Assembly: GCA_030446525.1 (NCBI GenBank)
Contig: JAUJNC010000172.1
Span: forward strand, 1-20,878
Source of the DNA: Armatimonadaceae bacterium
GTDB lineage: Bacteria > Armatimonadota > Armatimonadia > Armatimonadales > Armatimonadaceae
Length of the DNA: 20,878 nt
Reading direction: 5' to 3'
Position 1 is the stretch's first letter. Every line of letters begins with the position of its first letter. Below are positions 1 to 8,172 of this stretch, piece by piece. The notes below the pieces were generated by a model that saw nothing but the letters and a program-made list of their open reading frames with translations, was not told the DNA's origin and ran no database searches. The position numbers and the translations under genes are program-made.

Positions 1-16
1 GGTTCGGAAACACCAT
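1..16 (-). CDS. Possible start of a downstream gene, cut by the window edge
   Basis: Only the first five codons (MVFPN) are visible on the minus strand from an ATG at 16-14. A good ribosome-binding site (AAAAAGGT, four bases before the ATG) precedes it. It lies 28 bases downstream of the stop of the small antitoxin-like gene and in the same direction, so it could be the second gene of a two-gene unit, for example a toxin. Nothing in five residues identifies a family; the call rests on the ribosome-binding site and the context. Confidence 0.3.
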
Positions 17-44
17 TGTTACCTTTTTCTTACGGCCTTCCGGT

Positions 45-383
45 TCATCCATCGGGCTGCTGTTCCTTCGCCCCCCTTGCCCGGCGCTCGGTGCGATAGG
101 CTTTGACCTCAGCGTCGACGAAGTCGCCGATCTCCTCGTCCGTATAGCCCATCTTTCGGGTGTGCTCATGAACGGGCGCAAGGATCTCCGCGAAGGTCAT
201 GCCGGGATGCGGCTTTCCCTCGTGGGGCGGTATCTCTGCCGCGGGGAGTTGCGAGATGACGTCCCGGAAAAGGGTGGCGAGGTCCATCCCTTGACGCTGC
301 GCTTTCTCGATGCGGCTTACCTCCTCGGGCGTCAGGTCCAGGGTCAGGGTCGGTTTCGGTTCGGTGGTGATGGTGACGGCCAT
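45..383 (-). CDS. Small antitoxin-like hypothetical protein, 112 aa
   Basis: The N-terminal half (about residues 12-50) has a short beta-strand-like stretch (LTLDLTPEEVSRIEKAQ) followed by helices. This layout is often seen in small ribbon-helix-helix or VapB-like DNA-binding antitoxins. The C-terminal half is acidic and then basic (DEEIGDFVDAEVKAYRTERRARG) and is probably helical. It starts with ATG at 383, preceded by GAGGAAG five bases upstream and a TAGAAT -10-like hexamer at 407-402. A possible partner gene begins just downstream at position 16. The antitoxin role is inferred from size, fold pattern and pairing, not from a recognised motif; it could simply be a conserved hypothetical protein. 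It lies outside the inverted-repeat element. Confidence 0.7.
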   Translation of the reverse strand: MAVTITTEPKPTLTLDLTPEEVSRIEKAQRQGMDLATLFRDVISQLPAAEIPPHEGKPHPGMTFAEILAPVHEHTRKMGYTDEEIGDFVDAEVKAYRTERRARGAKEQQPDG

Positions 384-401
384 GTCTGCTTCCTCACGAA
401 G

Positions 402-407
402 ATTCTA
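402..407 (-). promoter_or_regulatory. Candidate -10 box of the antitoxin-like gene
   Basis: TAGAAT on the minus strand lies 18 bases upstream of the ATG at 383. Transcription would begin almost on top of the GAGGAAG ribosome-binding site (395-389). No convincing -35 hexamer is visible. Confidence 0.3.
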
Positions 408-473
408 CCATACCCGTCCTGCCGGATGAAGGGCGTTACCCCGCCCGGTCGGGCTGAGCGCCGTTTTGTGGCC

Positions 474-479
474 GTCAGG
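474..479. repeat. Left copy of a 6-bp target-site duplication, GTCAGG
   Basis: GTCAGG lies immediately outside the left inverted repeat that starts at 480. The identical hexamer lies immediately outside the right inverted repeat, at 10832-10837. Matching direct repeats abutting both ends are the expected scar of a single transposition. Confidence 0.75.
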
Positions 480-518
480 TGTTAAGTTTGGTGGTAAGTG
501 GCGGGGTTTTGTGGCGGT
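480..518 (+). repeat. Left terminal inverted repeat, 39 bp
   Basis: It begins TGTTAAGTTTGG and matches, as reverse complement, 10793-10831 at 37 of 39 positions. The mismatches are at repeat positions 13 and 36. The TGT...ACA termini resemble those of transposons moved by DDE enzymes of the IS21/IS481/Tn7 type; the exact family cannot be assigned by eye. Confidence 0.85.
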
Positions 519-751
519 ATCTAGCGTAGTTTCGCGTCAGACATTCCCGACTGCCTCAAACTGGAAAACGCCGGAGTTGGTCGGATAGCCCTATGCCTGT
601 TCGCTTCGCGAGATAGGGCCTGTTCATCTGGGGAGGCTAAGCAACCCGTGTTAACGCAGAAACGCTGCCACGCTGCCAGGAAAACAGGTCCCCGTCGGCG
701 AACCTGTCTCGGAGCAATCTTGCCGGGACCGCATCTGCCGGAAAGGAACGC
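519..751. other. Non-coding left end of the element, upstream of the SARP-like gene
   Basis: No gene is seen here. There are two small dyads: CCCTAT...ATAGGG at about 589-617, and ACAGGT...ACCTGT at 684-689/702-707. The second lies about 45 bases before the SARP-like start and could be an operator. AAAGGA at 742-747 is the ribosome-binding site of the gene starting at 752. Confidence 0.4.
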
Positions 752-3700
752 ATGAGCCTATTGAGCGCACCGTGGCGCATCACGCTGCTGGGCGGACTGG
801 AAGCGCATCGGCAAGAGTGGCACATCACTCGCTTTTCCACCCAGAAGACGGCCGCCCTCCTGGCGTATCTTGCCTTCTACCGGGACCGCGCCCATCCGCG
901 CGAGGTGCTGATCGGTCTGCTCTGGCCGGAAGCCGACGAGGGGGCCGGCCGCAACCGGCTCTCCACCGCGCTCTCCTCTCTGCGCAATCAGCTGGAGCCC
1001 CCGGGCACGCCCGCAAGCGCCGTCCTGCGCGCCGAGCGCTTTTCCATCGGCCTGAACCCCGTGGCCGTGCAGAGCGATGTATCGGAGTTCGAAGGCGCGA
1101 TCCGAGCAGCCCTGAAGGCCGATCGCAACGCCGAGCAGACCCCGCTTCTCTCCGAGGCCGTCTCGCTGTACCGGGGGCCCCTGCTCCCGGGCTACTATGA
1201 CGCGTGGATACTAACCGAGGCGGAGCGCCTGGCCGGTCTCTTCTTCGACGCCACCAGCCGCCTGATCCAGAACCTCGAAGCGGCGGCAGACCTGACGATG
1301 GCCCTGTCGCACGCCCGCCAGGCCGCTGCGCTGGACCCCCTGCGTGAAGAGGCGCACCGGCACCTGATGCGCCTGCTGGCCGCGACGGGCCGGCCCGGAG
1401 CGGCGCTGGGTCAGTACAAGGAGTATGAACGGCAGCTGGAAGAGGAAACCGGAGAGGAGCCCTCCGCTGCGTTGCGGGCTCTGGCGCGCCAGATCGAGCA
1501 CGAATCGGGGCTGACAGCGTCAGCAATGACGGCGTCATTGGTCGCGCCGGTGCGAGCGCGGGAAACGGCTGCCCCTCTCCCCCCGCACACCGCGGAAGCG
1601 GCCGGGGCGCTTTCCACGCTTCGGGAAGCCGAACCGGCTCCCGGAGCGCTGGCCTTGCCGGCGCTGCCCCTGACTCTGACCCGCTTCTTTGGAAGAGAGC
1701 AGGAGATAGCCGCACTCTCCAAGCTCCTGCTCTCCGCAGAAGTCCGCCTTCTGACTCTCACCGGCTCCGGGGGAACGGGCAAGACCCGCCTCGCGATCGA
1801 GGTGGCGCGGCGTCTGCGGGGACATTTCCCGGGGGCAATCTGGTTCGTGCCCCTGGCGGAGCTTCGGGATCCGGCGCGGATCGCGCAGACCCTGCTGGAC
1901 AACCTGCGTATCGGGCGCCTGCCGCAGCGCGAGCCGCTGGAGCAGATAGCCGAAGCGCTGTCGAAGCAGCCCTGTCTGGTCGTGCTGGACAACTTCGAAC
2001 AACTGGTCGAGGGCGGGGCCGATCTGGTGGGGACGCTCCTGGGATGCGCGCCCTCGCTCACGCTGCTGGTCACCTCGCGCCAGTTGCTGAGCCTTACGGG
2101 AGAACGAGAGATGCCGCTGATGCCCCTGCCTACGCCCGGAGGCGGACACGCCCGAGCGGCTGTCGGCCTACGACAGCGTGCGTCTTTTCATTGACCGGGC
2201 GCAGCAGGTCCGGCCCGACTTTCAAATCACCGCGGCTAATGCGGCTGCCATCGCCGAGTGGTGGACCGGCTGGAAGGGATCCGCTGGCGCATCAGTACGG
2301 CGGCCTCCCGCGCGCAGGTGCTCACGCCCGGCCAGATGCTCCAGCGGATGGAAAGCCGCTTCGACTTTCTCGTCAGCCGCAAGCGGGATGTGGCGGACCG
2401 GCACCGGACGCTGCGGGGCGCCATCGGCTGGAGCTTTGGTTTGCTTTTCGCCGGAGCTTCGGCGCTTCTTCGCCGCCTTTCGGTCTTCCGGGGCGGGTGG
2501 AAGCCTGGAGGCGGCGGAGGTGGTCTGCGAGGAGCATCTGGGCGCAAGCGCCAGGGGCTGGCCCTGGACGATCTGGCCCTGCTTCGGGAAGCCTCGCTGG
2601 TGCTGGCCCCAGGAGAGCGCGCCAACGGGCGAGATGCGCTTTTGGATGCTGGAGACGCTGCGCGAGTTTGGCTGGGAGCAGGCTCTCTCCCGAGGAGGCG
2701 GAGGCGCTGCGACGACGGCACGCGGAGCATTTCCTCGCGCTTGCCGAGGCGGCCGAAGAGCGTCTGCAAGGGCCGGAGCAGGCTTCCTGGCTGGAGCGCC
2801 TGGAGATCGAGCACGACAACCTGCGGGCCGCGCTGTCCTGGTCTCTTCAGGAGCCGGGGCGGGCAGAGGCGGCACTGCGGCTCTGCGGCGCATTATCCCG
2901 CTTCTGGGAGGTGCGCGGACATTTCGATGAGGGACTCGGCTGGGCGAAACTGGCGCTGGAGCGCGACCCGGGTGCCGCGCCGGACCTTCGGATAAAGACG
3001 CTGCTGGGAGCCGCCCGGGTGGCCTGGCTGCGCTCGGATCTGGCAGTGATGCAGACATACCTGGAGCAGGCTCTGGCGCTGTGTCGGCAGATCGGGGACC
3101 GGGCGCGCGCCGCCCGGCCTGAACTCGCTGGCTCTGGTGCTGATGATCGGGGCGAGTTTGACCGGGCGCGCGCCTTGGGTGAGAGTGCCTGGCGCTCCTG
3201 CAGGAGCGGATGCCGCAGAGCCGGGCGGAGGCGATCGACGCGCTCGTGAATCTGGGCGGTACGGCTCTGCCTCAGGGAGATTTCGCGGCCGTTCGGGCCT
3301 TCACGGCGGAGTGCCTGGCACTGGCTCGCGAGGCGGGCGACAAGCGGGCCATGGAGGTGTCGCTCCAGAGCCTGGGACTGGCGCTCTGCCTTGGGGGCGA
3401 CCCGGAGGCGGCCCGCGCGCCGCTGGAGGAGAGCCTGACGATCGCGGAGGAGGCTCGGTGACGCTTTCGGCCTTTTCCGCTCCCGGTACGGCCTGGCGCA
3501 AGTCGCCCGTGACACCGGCGACTTCGAGACGGCCCATGCTCTGTACGCCGAGGCGCTGCGGGTGTCGATGAGACGAAGGTCACCTGGGCAATCGTCCACA
3601 CGCTCGACAGCATGGGACATCTGGCGGCGCGCCAGGGCGATTGGGAGCGGGCGGCCCGGCTGCTTGCGGCGGCGCAGTCCCTGGCGGAAGCCCGGATCTG

Positions 3701-3852
3701 GCCGTGCCCGCCGCCCACATAGATGTGCATAGGCGCAACGTCGCTCGCCCGCGCCGCCCTCGGGGAGGCCGTTTTGCCCCTCTCTGGGAGACGGCCCGCG
3801 CATGACCCGGGAAGAGGCCGTCGCGTACGCACTGCAAGAGAACGGATCGTAG
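752..3852 (+). pseudogene. SARP-like BTAD / NB-ARC ATPase / TPR transcriptional regulator, frameshifted
   Basis: A large regulator, about 1,030 residues if read through. Residues 1-95 form an OmpR-like winged-helix region. Residues 100-250 are the bacterial transcriptional activation domain (BTAD: YRGPLLPGYYDAW, then ALDPLREEAHRHLMRLLAATG). From residue about 312 there is an NB-ARC/STAND ATPase with Walker A GSGGTGKT (338-345) and Walker B LVVLDN (409-414). The first 480 residues are open. After about 2140 the reading alternates between all three plus frames, yet familiar blocks remain in order: RLFIDRAQQVRPDF, RTLRGAIGWSF, MRFWMLETLREFGWEQ, EIEHDNLRAALSW, then TPR-like helices and a typical tail ending ALQENGS with TAG at 3850-3852. 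Retained motifs argue for sequence error rather than decay. ATG 752 has AAAGGA upstream. A terminator follows. Such proteins are usually soluble DNA-binding activators; the inducer is unknown. Confidence 0.85.
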
Positions 3853-3887
3853 ACGCCCGTACCCGGCCGACGATCACGCCAAGTCGC

Positions 3888-3916
3888 GAGGGAAGCATTT
3901 CGCTCCCTCTTTTTCT
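3888..3916 (+). terminator. Rho-independent terminator after the SARP-like gene
   Basis: The stem GAGGGA-A-GC / GC-TCCCTC (3888-3896 with 3902-3909) has a five-base loop and is followed by a T-rich run (TTTTTCT). It lies 35 bases after the corrected stop at 3852, which supports that stop. Confidence 0.7.
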
Positions 3917-4012
3917 CGTTGGCCTCCCCAGAACCGCGTGCTGCCGCGGCGCGCGAAAGAAAATGCGCGGCGCTTTTCCGATTTAGGAGTTCTTTAGGAC
4001 TTGGGCGGTAAA

Positions 4013-4505
4013 GTGGACGAACAACGGCGGCCGAGTTCACCGTTCACCGACATCCGTATCTGCTGCGGCCGCCGGTCGTAGCGCCCAGACACGAGAAGGA
4101 GGCGAGAGACCCCTGCCTCTGGTCCAATTGTTCGTGGAACCCCCGGAAGGGGAGTCGCTGGCCGTGTGCGCCGGCTTCTGGAGGGGGGATCACCGTCCGT
4201 GTCTGCGCGGCGGGAGGACGGCTGCGAGCCGCTCCCTCCCCTGAGCAGAGCGGAACTGTCGGTGCTGCGGGCCTTCACCTTCTGCGACACGAACGAGCAG
4301 ATCGCACACGGTACGCGGTCGGTGTCGCGACGGTGAAGAGCCACGTGCGCAGCGTCTTCGCCAAGCTGGGGTGAAAAGCCGCTGGGTAGCGGTGGGCAAG
4401 GCCGTCCGGCTGGGGCTGCTCGCGCTGCTGGACATGATGCCCCCGCTGAAAGGGAACAAAAATCCTCCTTTGGGCCGTCGTCAAGACGAGACGCAGACAT
4501 TATAG
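4013..4505 (+). pseudogene. LuxR-family HTH regulator, short and frameshifted
   Basis: The C-terminal half reads, across two frameshifts, as a LuxR/NarL four-helix HTH: LSRAELSVLRAFTF (from about 4237), NEQIAH, VGVATVKSHVRSVFAKLG, then VKSRWVAVGKAVRLGLL, closing at TAG 4503-4505. VATVKSHVRSVFAKLG is the recognition-helix region. The N-terminal half (4013 to about 4230) is broken and shows no receiver or sensor motif I can recognise; GTG 4013 is only a tentative start. It lies between the SARP-like regulator's terminator and the histidine kinase. It may be a small orphan regulator or the remains of a larger MalT-like or response-regulator gene. DNA binding is well supported; the rest is not. 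Confidence 0.6.
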
Positions 4506-4548
4506 TTGGGTCGGACCCATGTGTGGGTTGGCAGAGGTGCCTTATCCG

Positions 4549-6170
4549 ATGAACACCCCGGAAAGCGCGGCAGATGTCGCCGGGCACGGGCGCGCGCAAG
4601 TGAGCCCGCCGGCCGGCGAGAACAGTTCCGCTTGCTGGTCAAGGAAACGTCAAAGATTGCGCCATCTTCCTGCTGGACGAGGGCCGCGTCGCCAGGTTGG
4701 AACGCCGGGGCCCGGCGCATCAAGGGCTACCGGGCCGACGAGATCATCGGCCGGCACTTCTGCTGCTTCTGCCGGGAGGAAGTGGCGCGCGGCAACCCGC
4801 GCGGCAGGCGCAGCAGGCGGCGGCCGAGGGCCGCATCGAGGACGAGGGCTGGCGCCTGCGCAACGACGGCTCCCGCTTCTTCGCCGACGTCGTGATCACC
4901 GCTCTCAGAGACGGGGCCGGCACGCTGCGCGGCTTCGCCCAGGTCACCCGCGATGTCACCGACAAGCAGCAGGCCCAGGAGGCGCAGCGCGGCTACACCG
5001 AGCGCCTGCTGGGCCTGCTGGCCATCGAGCAAGCCATCCTGGCCGCCGGCTCGCCCGAAGAGATCGCCCATGCGGCGCTGGGCGCGCTCTGGCACCAGGC
5101 GCGCCCCGCTGCCGGGCCAGCGTCACCGTCTTCGGCGGGGAAGCCGAGGAGGCCCGCGTGCTTGCCGCTGCGGGCGGTGACGGGCGCCCTGGAGCCGGGG
5201 CGCGCCTGCGCGAGGCGGCGGCCTGCGGGGGCATGGAGGCGCTGGCCCGGGGCCGGCACGCCCTCGTGCAGGACCTGCGCGCGCTGCCCCTGGCTGGCGC
5301 CGGGGCTGCGGGCGCTGGCGGCAGGGGGCTGCGCAGCGCCCTGAGCGTCCCGCTGCGCGGGCAGCAGGCGCTGCTGGGCGCGCTGAGCCTGGCCGCCGAG
5401 GCCGGCCGCCTTCGGCGAGGAGGAGGTCGGCCCGGCGCGCGAGGTGGCCGACCGGCTGGCGGTGGCGCTGGAGCACGCCCGGCTGGCCGAGCAGGTGCGC
5501 GAAGGGCACGAGCAGGCGCGGGTGCTCTCGCGGCGCCTGATCGAGGCGCAGGAGGCGGAGCGGCGCCACATCGCCCGCAGGCGCGCGACCAGGTCGGGCA
5601 GGCGCTCGGCCGTCAAGATAAACATGCAGGCGGCGCAGCGCCTGTCCGAATCGGCTGCGCCCCTCTTGGCGCCCCACCTGCAGGAGGTCGCGGTGGCCGA
5701 GCACGCCCTCGAGCGGGTGCGGGACCTGTCGCTGTCTTTGCGCCCCTCGCTGCTGGACGACTTCGGCCTGGCCGAGGCGCTGGGCTGGTACGTCGAGCGC
5801 CAGGCGCGCTGGGCGGGCATCGCCGCGCGCTTTGCGGCCGACCCCCTGCCGGCGCGCCTTTGCTGCTGCCCGCCGAGACGGCGTGCTTCCGCATCGCCCG
5901 GAGAGGCGCTCACCAACGTGATCCGGCACGCGCGGGCCGGCAGCGTCGAGGTGTCCCTGCGCCGCCGGGGCGAGGAGGGGTCTTGCTGCTGGTGCGCGAC
6001 GACGGGATCGGCTTCGACGTGGGCGCGGCGCGCCCGGGGCGCGCCTGGGTCTGCTGGGCATGCAGGAGCGGGCGCTGCTGTGAGCGGGCGGCTGCGGGTC
6101 ACCTCGTCGCCGGGGCGGCGGGCGCACCGAGGTGTGCGCGCGCTTCCCCCTCGAGGGGGCGAACTCATGA
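4549..6170 (+). pseudogene. PAS-GAF sensor histidine kinase (NarX/UhpB type, HisKA_3), frameshifted
   Basis: About 540 residues if read through. A PAS domain comes first (FRLLVKE, NAGARRIKGYRADEIIGRHF, then EDEGWRLRNDGSRFFADVV and GFAQVTRDVTDKQQAQEA), followed by a GAF-like segment (LRSALSVPLRGQQALLGALSLAAEAG). A HisKA_3 dimerisation helix follows (LSRRLIEAQEAERRHIAR), then a HATPase_c domain with N box (EALTNVIRHA), G1 (RDDGIGF) and G2 (LGLLGMQER). No membrane segment is seen, so it is probably a cytoplasmic sensor. The corrected H-box reads IAR-E-A-R-D-QVGQAL where HisKA_3 kinases have ELHD, so the phosphoacceptor His is not visible. The stop TGA (6168-6170) overlaps the ATG of the response regulator, so the two are translationally coupled. 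ATG 4549 has GAGGTG upstream; ATG 4519 in the same frame is an alternative start. Confidence 0.8.
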
Positions 6171-6826
6171 AGCCGATCCGCGTCCTCTTGGCGGACGATC
6201 ACGCGCTGGTGCGCGCCGGGATGCGGGCGCTGCTGGGGCGGGTGGAGGGCATCGAAGTCGTGGCGGAGGCAGGGGACGGCCGCGAGGCGCTGCGCCTGAT
6301 CGGGCTGCACCGGCCGGACGTGGTCCTGATGGACATCTCGATGGCCGGGATGGGCGGCCTGGAGGCGGCCGCCGAGGCGGCCAAAGCGTTCCCGCAGGTG
6401 CGGGTGATCATGCTCTCGATGCACGCGGGCGAGGCGTACGTGCTGCAGGCGCTGCGCGCCGGGGCGGCCGGCTACCTGCTCAAGGACGCCGGCACCCAGG
6501 AGCTCGAATCCGCCCTCCGGACGGTGGCCGGCGGGGGCACCTATCTCACCCCCTCGGTCTCCGGGCACGTGGTGGCCGGTTACGTGCGGCGGGCGGGCGA
6601 GCAGGCGGCGCCCGCGCCCTCCGAGCCACTGACGCCGCGCCAGCGCGAGGTCCTGGGGCTGATCGCGCGGGGCCACTCCACGCGGGAGATCGCCCGGCTG
6701 CTGTTCGTCAGCGTCAAGACGGTCCAGACGCACCGGGCAGAGCTGATGAACCGCCTGGGCATCGGCGACGTGGCGGGCCTGGTGCGCTACGCGATGCGGC
6801 GCGGCCTGGTGGCGCCCGAGGAGTGA
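6167..6826 (+). CDS. NarL/FixJ-family response regulator, 219 aa
   Basis: Intact. The receiver domain spans residues 4-120: acidic pair D10/D11, phosphoacceptor D56 (VVLMDISM), S84 in the beta-4 position and K106 (GYLLKDAG). A linker leads to a LuxR HTH at about 154-215 (LTPRQREVLGLIARGHSTREIARLLFVS, then VKTVQTHRAELMNRLGI). The length is typical of the family. Its start overlaps the kinase stop (ATGA), so the two form a standard two-component pair, with the kinase phosphorylating D56 and the dimer binding DNA. The palindromic boxes just downstream (6873-6959) are candidate binding sites, by position only. Unlike its neighbours, this gene carries no frameshift. Confidence 0.95.
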   Translation: MKPIRVLLADDHALVRAGMRALLGRVEGIEVVAEAGDGREALRLIGLHRPDVVLMDISMAGMGGLEAAAEAAKAFPQVRVIMLSMHAGEAYVLQALRAGAAGYLLKDAGTQELESALRTVAGGGTYLTPSVSGHVVAGYVRRAGEQAAPAPSEPLTPRQREVLGLIARGHSTREIARLLFVSVKTVQTHRAELMNRLGIGDVAGLVRYAMRRGLVAPEE

Positions 6827-6872
6827 CCCGCACCCTCCTTGCCCCTTCCTCGTTTCTCGTGCTTGCCCGGAT

Positions 6873-6959
6873 CTCAGGCAAAACCTGAGGCTCTCAGGTT
6901 TTGCCTGAGACACAATTCAGGTTTTGCCTGATCTTTTCCGGCAAGAAATTCAGGTTTTC
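6873..6959. promoter_or_regulatory. Cluster of palindromic TCAGG-N5-CCTGA boxes
   Basis: Three full 15-bp dyads sit at 6874-6888 (TCAGGCAAAACCTGA), 6894-6908 and 6917-6931 (both TCAGGTTTTGCCTGA). A half box, TCAGGTTTTC, starts at 6950. The first two are in opposite orientation and also make a 17-bp perfect inverted repeat with a three-base loop (6873-6909) that could act as a terminator for the response-regulator gene. Box centres are 20 and 23 bases apart, about two helical turns, as expected for cooperative operators. They lie upstream of the gene at 7058. Confidence 0.6.
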
Positions 6960-6964
6960 TCCGA

Positions 6965-6994
6965 TTGTGCCGGTGCCGGGGGTGGGTGTATCCT
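6965..6994 (+). promoter_or_regulatory. Candidate promoter of the small secreted-protein gene
   Basis: TTGTGC (6965-6970) and TATCCT (6989-6994) are 18 bases apart, directly after the last palindromic half box and about 60 bases before the ATG at 7058. Both hexamers are weak matches. Confidence 0.3.
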
Positions 6995-7057
6995 GTTAGG
7001 GACATGGCAGGCACCCGCACGCTGCAGACGTGCTGGGATTTTCTCAAGGAGGATCAG

Positions 7058-7315
7058 ATGAAGAAAGCTCGGTTGGTGTTTGTCGCTCTCGCCGCGACGG
7101 CCCTCATGGGGGGCGGTTTCATGGCCAGCAAAGTGGTGGCCGGGGATGGTCTGAAACACCACTGGTACCAGGTCAGGGGTCGTGAAATCTTCTCCTTCGA
7201 TCCGGATGTTGCAGGCTCCCAGGCGGCGGCCAAAGACCGCTGCGAGAAGTACGCCAAGGCGCGCAACACGACCTGTACAGGCCCCTACAAAGGATCGGCG
7301 CTTCCTGCCTGGTAA
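7058..7315 (+). CDS. Small secreted protein, 85 aa, unknown family
   Basis: Starts at ATG 7058 with a strong ribosome-binding site (AAGGAGG, six bases upstream). Residues 1-28 form a signal peptide: MKKAR, a hydrophobic core LVFVALAATALMGGGFM, then a small-residue region ending near VVAGD. The mature part is about 57 residues. It is rich in charged and aromatic residues and has two cysteines (DRCEKYAKA and NTTCTGPY) that could form one disulfide. No recognised domain. It is the first gene after the two-component pair and the palindromic boxes, so it is a plausible target of that system (inference). An imperfect hairpin follows at 7338-7361. Confidence 0.85.
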   Translation: MKKARLVFVALAATALMGGGFMASKVVAGDGLKHHWYQVRGREIFSFDPDVAGSQAAAKDRCEKYAKARNTTCTGPYKGSALPAW

Positions 7316-7337
7316 AGCGAAGCGTTGCTGGATACAA

Positions 7338-7361
7338 GGCTCTCAGGCAAAACTGGGAGCC
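7338..7361 (+). terminator. Hairpin after the small secreted-protein gene
   Basis: GGCTCTCAG / CTGGGAGCC forms a nine-base-pair stem (one G-U pair) with loop GCAAAA, 22 bases after the stop. No T-run follows, so terminator function is uncertain. It shares the core CTCAGGCAAAAC with the box cluster at 6873. Confidence 0.4.
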
Positions 7362-7563
7362 TGATACCTTCCGAGTGCGCCTGCCTGAGAAAAGCACGCG
7401 GCGACCACCATGCGAACTTAGCTGCAATGTATCTGGCGCAGGGCCGCAAATCGGAGGCCTAACGGGAGGCGCTGGAGGCACGATGCAAGGCTGTACGAGC
7501 CACTTCGTCTTCCGGGCGCTGAGCATGTGAAGCAAGAGGCGCCTTTCCGCACTATTTTTCGCC

Positions 7564-8151
7564 TTGTTGGCGACACTCACAAGCCTGCTTCTGCTGCCGA
7601 GCAGCCGGGCTGCCGCTCAGGAGAAGAAGGGCACGCTGGTGTTCCGCTGGCGCGGCGCGCAGAAGACGACCTGGGAGGCAAAGCGCCAGGGGGACTTTCG
7701 CCCCGCCGTAACCCTCTACTGTGAAGATAAGGAAGTCTCGCGGGACCTGGACCCCGGCACCTACACCGTGACCGGCAAGGACTTCAACGGCGGCCGGGAC
7801 AACAACCCCGGCTTCGAGCCGATCACCGTGACCATCTACAGCGGCAAGACCACCTCGCTCTCGCCGCGCGTCTCCACCGTCACCTTTCGCGGCGACAAGA
7901 CCTGGACGCTGGACCGGCGCCGCTGGAGCCTGTCGACGCCGCGAGGCAACACGGTTTTCTCCATCACCAACCAGGACATCGGAGATCCCGAGGCGGTTTA
8001 CGGCATCCGCAAGGGCACCTACACCGCCGATGTGCCGCCGGGGACGTATATCGCCCGCTTCTACGATCCTATCAAAGACAAGGTGCTCAAAGAAAAGCGC
8101 TTCACCCTGATCGTTGATGAAAACGAGGTGGTCGATCCGCCGCGCGGATGA
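7564..8151 (+). CDS. Secreted protein, about 195 aa, unknown family
   Basis: The open frame begins at TTG 7564, but the same frame upstream reads KRRLSALFFA before an in-frame TGA that directly follows an ATG (ATG-TGA at 7524-7529). The true signal peptide is therefore probably longer (KRRLSALFFALLATLTSLLLLP, cleaved near SRAAAQ), with the start obscured by an error or mutation. The mature part is beta-rich, with two similar turns (LDPGTYTVTGKDF and VPPGTYIARFYDP), as in PEGA or carboxypeptidase-like beta-sandwich domains. No catalytic motif is seen. The next gene starts 21 bases after its stop, so the two are probably co-transcribed. Likely exported; function unknown. Confidence 0.8.
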   Translation: MLATLTSLLLLPSSRAAAQEKKGTLVFRWRGAQKTTWEAKRQGDFRPAVTLYCEDKEVSRDLDPGTYTVTGKDFNGGRDNNPGFEPITVTIYSGKTTSLSPRVSTVTFRGDKTWTLDRRRWSLSTPRGNTVFSITNQDIGDPEAVYGIRKGTYTADVPPGTYIARFYDPIKDKVLKEKRFTLIVDENEVVDPPRG

Positions 8152-8172
8152 GCAGGGGAAAGGAACTGGACG

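Noticed and set aside
4519..6888. Very long plus-strand frame (789 codons) across the kinase and regulator genes
   Set aside because: It is mostly Ala/Gly/Arg-rich out-of-frame translation; PAS, GAF, HATPase and receiver motifs lie in other frames.
5123..6913. Long minus-strand frame opposite the kinase/response regulator
   Set aside because: Low-complexity Arg/Pro/Ala composition with no family motif; antisense shadow of GC-rich genes.
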